A stretch of DNA of 64,000 nucleotides from Rhabditoides inermis (lineage: Eukaryota > Nematoda > Chromadorea > Rhabditida > Rhabditidae), in the NCBI GenBank assembly GCA_963966185.1, contig CAWZYM010000283.1:1800001-1864000 (forward strand), written 5' to 3'. Position numbers and translations under genes: made by a program. Within the stretch, counting starts at the first letter, position 1, and each line of letters begins with the position of its first letter. Positions 57,755 through 64,000 of the stretch are shown piece by piece. Under the pieces are notes generated by a model, which did no database searches, was not told where the DNA came from, and saw only the letters and a program-made list of their open reading frames with translations.

Positions 57755-60753
57755 GAGGGAGAGAGAGAAAGAGATAGTGAGGGAGAGAGAGGGAGGAGAG
57801 AGATGAAGAGAGAGGGAGAGGGAGGGAGAGAGATGGAGAGAGAGGGAGAGGGAAGGAGAGAGATAAGAAGAGGAGTAGTGGAGTAAAGAGAATATGAGGG
57901 AGGTGGAGGTTCCTGGTTGTCCTCACTATCCATTGGGCAGGACTGACATTCGATCCATATGAGACGGTTGAAACGTACTTTGTGAACAATCGAACAAAAT
58001 TCAACGTTAGAGAGGAAAAGAAAAGGGGCAACAACGGGCGAGGAAATTGAGAAAAGAGAGGGAACCGAGAAAGAGAGAGAGAGAGAGAGAGAGAGTCCGC
58101 CCTCACATGAGCATGAGTGATGACTCGTACAGCCTGGCCACCCGGTGCTCCTCCGCCGCGCAGTCGCCCATGTACAGATCCAGGCCTACACGATTGATTT
58201 ATTGATTTATTGGTTTATCGATTCATTTTTTATATTCATAAGAAACGACATTGATGGCTGATGTCATAGTATGGCGACGATTGATGGTTGATTGATTCAT
58301 CACACACAGTACTCCGTTCCATACTATGTATGTTCTTCATTTTGTGTAGTTGTATGCGCCATAGAGAATCGCGCTCAGCTAATTATGGTAAGTTTTGGTT
58401 TTCGTCTGGTTAGCCAACATTTTCTGACATTTTTTGATAACAGCGTCATTTAAACCGAAATGTTTCGGTTCGGTCATTGTCAACAACAGAATTTTTTGGT
58501 TTTCGGTCCAGAAAGCCAAAACTTTTGCTACTTTGAAACGAGAACGGAACAATGAGCGCAAGCATCATTATCTTTCAAAAGTACTTCCAAGTAAAAGTAG
58601 TTGGTTTGTACTGTTGTCTCAGTTGAGCAAAAGGACTGACATGTTTTCAATGGAGACATGTGCCAACAGGCTCTCTCTCTCTCATACCAGTGCAAAGCGG
58701 CCATATTATAATGAACGCGTTTACAAAGTTATGCAGTTATTATCTAAAAACACAACTTCTGTTGTAACATAACACGTCGAATAATGCTGAGAGCCTGTTT
58801 GCACATGTCTCCATTGAAAACATGTCAGTCCTTTTGCTCAACTGAGACAACAGTACAAACCAACTACTTTTACTTGGAAGTACTTTTGAAAGATAATATC
58901 TGTCCTTTTCTTAAGTTTTGTTTCACAAAATTATATTTTCATACACGTTCGCGATTCGCTGCGAGGATACCGACGCGCACCCGCTATTCGCCTCTCTCTC
59001 TCACTCACACACAGAGGGGGCGGGGCGAAAGCGATTGTCCGACGCCCGCCCGCCCGCCCGACACCAATCTCAATCCGCACTCGAATGCGGACTCTCCGTA
59101 TCTCGCTTCAAATTCAATCAAACTCAATACAACTTTCTATAACTCTATCGAATAGAGATGTGAATGCAATGTAACAGTGGAAATCACTTCAAAATGAGGA
59201 AAAGTGCTTCATCCGGGAAAAGTCGTTTTTGAGCATTCTAGCGCGCGGGGACATCCAGTACAAACGAGAGGGCGCTGGCGCGCCCTCTCTAATGGTTTTT
59301 GCCAAGACCGAAAACCAATTTTTTTTGTTACCAAAATTTTGGCTTGATCATTTCTCTGGTTGACAAAGAATTTTTTTGGTTCTGTTACGATTTGAGACCG
59401 TCATTTCTCGGCCAGTTTGATTTACAAATTACTACCATCACTGCGCTCAGCACTTTTCGCAAGCGAACACACTGTTTTACTGTGAACGAGTAGACATTTC
59501 TTCGTGTGTAGTATACACACAATAGAGAACATTGAACATGAATTGCTGCTTTCTCGCTTCTTGTATTCATTAAAGTCCCTACGTGTTTGTCGTACGTTTT
59601 ACATACACTTTATACATTATAGCGCGGGATTTTTCGTCGCGTTGTTGCAATCAGCATCGAATAAATGAACAAAAAAAAGTATACCCACCGAATTTGTCGC
59701 GTAGCTCCTCGTTGTAGAACTGACCGATCGTACGCTTCTTTGGGTCGATGCGCCTGGAAATGTAAACAAGTAAACAATAAAAAAGCTGGTAAATGTGGGC
59801 TGATTCAAGAGACTTGTGAGCACGATAAGGAAGGGGAAGCACGATCATCACACGATACCATATCCAGCATTTTTTTAATGACAGTGCGCATTTAGCAATA
59901 ATGTGCCGATGGGTGACGAGTGAATAAAGTAAACAAGGTGAAAAATGTGAACAAGGTGAACAAGGTGAACACACCGGAAGAGCTGATCGAGTATCCATCC
60001 CCATGTGAGAGGATGGTAGCCGGTGCGAGAGCCAGGGGAGAATAGAGGCTTCTCCTGCAATCACATTCAGTTTATTGGGAACATGTTTATAGGAAATCAT
60101 ATTCAGTTTTATGGGGAATATTAGTTGTGAAACGCAGCTACGAACAATGAAAGTAGAACGTATCGCTGCGAAATGAAATCAATGCATGTTATTTGAAAGT
60201 GTATAAAGAAAAATGAAGAGAAAGCATACATATAAAAAGTCGATAAGGGAAATAAGAAAGTAATTAGGACTAAGAAAGAAAGTAAAGTATTGTAAAACCT
60301 TATCGTACCGCGCACCTTTTCGATGATCTCCGCCATGAGCTGATCGGACATGATGTCATCATGTGAAAGGGGACGGGAGAAGTAGGGAAGACCGGACTGC
60401 AACGCGGAAACTGAGTTGTAGTTATAGTTATGTATGGAGAATCAAATTGCGCAGCTTCTAATGCGATACATTTGCTGTGGTATTTTCCTGAAGACAGTTC
60501 GATGAGTCACGTTTCACGTATGTTTCAAGTATTCAAGTGACACGTAAAACAGAGTCAACCAAGAATAGATAATGCGAGATCGTGATAGTCAGATACAATA
60601 TCCAATAGTTAAGGAATAGCAAACCTGATGCGACATGAGTTGGTCGATAGTGATGCTGTCCTTCTTCTTCTGACCGAACTCCTAAATGAATGTGATAACT
60701 CCTCCTCTTCTTTCTCTCTCTCCCCTCTCTCTACCCTTCATTTCTCCCTCTCT

Positions 60754-60814
<61 letters not shown>

Positions 60815-61174
60815 GGCCAGTGTTTGGCAATCGTGTCGGCATAGTCGAAATGCCCCCGATCAGCCAGCATTGCCATGCAGATGGAGCCGATCGACTGAAG
60901 ATTGTAATTTTACAAAACAATTTGCCCAATACATTAGTACAATTACTATGTATACTATAGAGAAAATTATCACTATAGAGAAAGAAGGAGAGAGAAGGAG
61001 TTCTCACTGGACACACAGAAGGGGCTGTCGTGAGTGTCGTGCAGGTTTCAAACAGAATGGAGATCCCACCTTTGTGCAGCTGAATATCGTGGACAGAGTG
61101 TCCTCCCTCCACCGCCGACCGCACGATTTGTCCGCCCAGCCGCCCCATACGTCAACCACCTGAAGAGGGAGCGG

Positions 61175-61214
<40 letters not shown>

Positions 61215-62379
61215 TCTTTCTTTATGACTTTATGTCTCTATCTCTCTCCCCTCTTTCTCTTTTTTTTATGTCTTTTTCTTCGTCACCGTTATAACAAACA
61301 GCGTTTAGATCGTTTATATTTGAACAACTCATGTACGTTTCACAGGTTTCATAAACATGCTTTGAGTTTCTAGCGGCAATCGTGGAATGGTGCCAAATGG
61401 TAAAACATAAATAATGCCATTGATATAAATTTATATAACGTCACTAAATGGTAAACATTCGTGAAAACCATGATCTACATTGTCATTGTCTTTTTTGTTG
61501 TTGAAAGAAATGCATCAAACACGCGATATGGAAACTGAAAACCCTACCGCACCTTCCTGCCCCTGTGAGTTGGAAGGTATATATATTCCACTGACCTTCC
61601 TTCCCCTGTGATACACTGTGAGCGACGCGCCCTGCTCCTCCCAGCCGGACGAGAAGTTCGACCTGCGAGAGAGAAGAGCTTTAATTTATTAGTTCAAGTT
61701 CAATGCATTAGGTGTACAAAAAAAGGAGAAGTTGCACATGCAGCAAGAAGCATCGCTTAGACCTGCGACCTGGATTAGACCTGCGGGAGAGATCAAATTC
61801 AAATCAGATATCAACATTCGATTCTACTATCGTGGTCTACAGTTGAGAAGAGTTTGGACGTAGGTCTTTAAAGTTTAAAGAAAACCTTTTTCAGAAAATA
61901 ATAGGAGAAGTTGCACCTGCAGCAAGAAGCATCACACAGAAATGCTTCACATTATCAACAGATTTACGCTGTTGTAATGAAATATATGTATTTGTATAGC
62001 CAATTACCACGCGAAATAATTTTATACATGACAAAACAATCATAAAGAAAAAAAATGTTCTCACTTGAACGCGGCGAAAACGTCCTCGAATCCCGGCTCG
62101 CACTCGCCACCGAACCCCACCTCGCCCGGCATTTCTGGAAGAGTCAGACTACAAACCACAAACCACAAAACACATTTCTGAGTAGCATTAAACTATACTA
62201 TAACACAAGAAGAGTCACATTACAGTTGTAGAAAGAGTTGGGAAGAGAAATGCAAAACGGTCAGTAGCCCGGTAGCCGGGTGGAAATAGTGTCAAGCAAA
62301 CACGGGACGCATCAATTCCGCCGCCCTGATTACTAGTACGCGAGTGTTTGCATAGCCACTCACCGCGTTGCTTCGACAT
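55346..62379 (-). CDS. Serine beta-lactamase-like (LACTB/esterase-type) protein, 401 aa
   Basis: Penicillin-binding-fold hydrolase family that in animals includes LACTB and the nematode LACT proteins; substrate unknown. Fifteen exons: 62379-62364, 62134-62065, 61662-61596, 61159-61070, 60894-60814, 60681-60625, 60396-60316, 60054-59975, 59753-59689, 58185-58107, 57650-57542, 56936-56799, 56527-56432, 56026-55910, 55405-55346; 402 codons with stop, all phases agree. Active-site motifs: S-C-T-K at residues 78-81 (nucleophile and general base), Y-H-P at about 167 in SRTGYHPLTWG (the YxN box, with Pro), and HIGVGGQ near 350 (the KTG-like box). Conserved context VVDVWGGWAD and MSHQSGLPYF. No signal peptide is visible (MSKQREMPGEVGF), so probably cytosolic or imported otherwise. 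A foldback element lies in intron 9. Confidence 0.9.
56044..56120. repeat. CT microsatellite
   Basis: TCTC run followed by TTTCTC variants in the intron before the exon at 56026. For the minus-strand gene this is a GA tract. Confidence 0.9.
57676..57880. repeat. (TA)n followed by (GA)n
   Basis: About 19 TA units at 57678-57716 directly joined to GA-rich sequence up to 57880, inside an intron of the beta-lactamase-like gene. Confidence 0.9.
58568..59292. mobile_element. 725-bp foldback element related to the 3-kb insertion
   Basis: Starts TTATCTTTCAAAAGTACTTC and ends GAGAGGGCGC-TGGC-GCGCCCTCTC then TAA, matching both ends of the element at 41504-44508. It lies between A (58567) and T (59293). 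Inverted repeats at 58568-58676 and 58789-58896 form a 5' stem whose sequence differs from the other element except at its tip. No open frame of note and no pyrimidine satellite. Located in intron 9 of the beta-lactamase-like gene. Confidence 0.75.
60712..60813. repeat. CT microsatellite abutting a splice donor
   Basis: TCTC run ending at the minus-strand donor of the exon 60894-60814, so the intron begins GTGAGAGAGAGA for more than 60 bases. Confidence 0.9.
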
Positions 62380-62631
62380 TGAAATCAGCCGCTAGTGGGG
62401 GGAAGACAAGGGTGGAATGAGTGGCATTGGAGAGAGGAGGAGGAGGTGAATGTTGCGAAGGAAACGAGTTGCCACTCTGTGGCAAGTAGGTACCGGTTGT
62501 ACACATGCCGAGTTACCGGTCACAAGTTGCGAACGTGCAGAGGTTCACGGAACTGATTGGCAATTCGTACGGCAAGAATGAGAGAGAGAGAGAGAGGAGA
62601 TAGAGAGAAAGAGAGAGAGGAGAGAGAGGAG

Positions 62632-62669
<38 letters not shown>

Positions 62670-62891
62670 GAGAGAGGAGAGAGAGAGACTAAATCAATGG
62701 AATCAATTCAATCAATCACCAATTAAAATAATGGTATATCAAATTACAAAAGAAAATCACGAGAAAGGGTAACCTACAACAGGTGCGCTACAATTTGTAC
62801 TCTAGTAGTCACTGGTCAGTAAGTAGCGCGGATTTACACCGCGTGCGCACCGGGGTGAGATTGAATAGTACGCCGTTTCCGGCTACCCTCA

Positions 62892-62930
<39 letters not shown>

Positions 62931-64000
62931 TTCTGTCAAGGACGCCGCCTCGCAATCTTGGAGTAGTGACCCCCAGACCCCCAGAGATGGCTAGCTAGAT
63001 TACTACTGGATTACAACAAAGGTTATTAGGAGTTGAGAGCTGCACTACTCACTCAATGCAACTTCAGTAACTTTTTTGTGGAGAAAAGTGTGAGTGATTG
63101 AAATTAATCTGTAGTATGTGAATGTTGCGATTAGCAAAAAAAGATACAAAAATAGGCGTGGTAAAGAGTTGTAAAGAGTTATACGTTTCAATAAAACAAC
63201 ATTCTAGTTCGTATCAAACGTGAAATAAATAATCTTTGCAGTGTTGTTCATACTCATATCATACCTAACGTTTCAATGCACATACATCACTGTTATATAC
63301 AGTTCTGTCAGCAATATACGCATCCAATCGCTCTATATCAGTACCTGGCAGATACTAGTCGTTGCAATACTGCCGATTAGGGGATCAATAGACGGACAGA
63401 CGCGTGATAATACAATACCATAATCTCAATAGTGGAATGGGAGACCGCTCCCAGCCGGAACCGGTATACGGAAACCTATCCCCCGAGAACACTAGACTGA
63501 TTCGCGACCCGCGCTATGTTGCAGAGATCAGATCAAGCAAACTATTCATTTTTTACTCGAACATTTTATGTCTTTTGAATATTGTGGAGTAACACAGCAG
63601 GATAGTCTTCCGAAAAAGACAGAGTAACACAAACCGATGCGGTTGCTGAAGACCAATCATTTTTATTATTACAGCGATGTCTCATCGAATAATCGAGCAA
63701 TGGAACAAACTGTTCTATTCTACTTGACTTATCGAATGAACGATTTCGATCGAGTTTGCAGGAAGAGCAAAGACCTTTTCCCGCTACTCGGAGTTGCCGA
63801 GTTTGAGTTTACAAGGGAAGTTGCTCAGGTCCTCCGCTCGGATTTTCAATCTGAAAGCATATTTCGAAAGCTCTTGGTCTACTGGTCAATGTTGTCTATG
63901 ATCATTTTTGCTGCGGAGCAAGTCTTGACAAAGTTTATATAGAAAAATGCACGTATTTTTTTCTATTTCAAGAAAGTCATTTTAGAGCGCGAATTACGTT
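62380..64000. other. Right-end region, promoter of the beta-lactamase-like gene and no firm gene
   Basis: Contains a GA run at 62579-62690 and a CT run at about 62890-62930. A 101-codon open frame at 63637-63942 (+, starts MRLLKTNHF, ends VLTKFI) has no recognised domain, splice partner or start context, and I do not call it a gene. An earlier open frame at 62783-62998 runs through the CT repeat. Confidence 0.35.

Noticed and set aside
63637..63942. 101-codon plus frame
   Set aside because: Single exon, no recognised motif, no upstream signals; could be a gene fragment, but the sequence alone does not support it.

Overview
The window looks like a piece of a nematode chromosome. The evidence is the gene anatomy: many exons of about 50-170 bp with GT-AG junctions, TTTCAG or TTTTAG acceptors, and acceptors lying directly before several start codons, as expected for trans-spliced or 5'UTR-spliced messages. 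Families typical of nematodes fit this: a divergent CK1/TTBK kinase, tandem DECR-type reductases, a LACTB-like protein and families of tiny secreted peptides. The many short exons would suit a diplogastrid, but that is a guess. Nothing looks bacterial. GA/CT microsatellites fill many introns and create most of the spurious long reading frames (poly-LS, poly-RE).

Left part (2.2-17.5 kb, + strand): a 26-exon RhoGEF of the PLEKHG5/Syx type (DH, PH, C-terminal PDZ ligand), with a likely alternative first exon at 8.67 kb. An apparently complete hAT transposon (4086-8028) sits in its second intron, with perfect 8-bp target duplications and a 665-codon, ten-exon transposase. It also holds an unrelated two-exon gene of unknown function. 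A Nanos-type gene follows on the - strand (18.3-19.7 kb), then a long secreted Pro/Gln-rich protein gene on the + strand (21.0-29.9 kb).

Middle (30.6-53.9 kb): two tandem - strand genes for 2,4-dienoyl-CoA-reductase-like SDRs. Each has opposite-strand genes nested in an intron. DECR copy 1 contains a TTBK-like kinase gene in its first intron. DECR copy 2 is spread over 16.7 kb because its 14.7-kb fourth intron contains at least eight tiny two-exon peptide genes on the + strand. These encode about 33-44 residue precursors, mostly with a Tyr-Gly-[Lys/Arg]-Arg processing and amidation site. The peptide genes have multiplied with their flanks, which carry tRNA-like repeats. One duplicate is interrupted by a 3005-bp element with a long 5' hairpin, a 2-kb pyrimidine satellite and a GC-rich 3' hairpin; the uninterrupted target is still present in two other duplicates.

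Right part (55.3-62.4 kb, - strand): a 15-exon serine beta-lactamase-like (LACTB/esterase-like) protein of 401 residues, followed by about 1.6 kb with no convincing gene. A shorter relative of the 3-kb element lies in one of its introns. All exon models were made by eye from splice signals, reading phase and remembered family features; no searches or transcript data were available.
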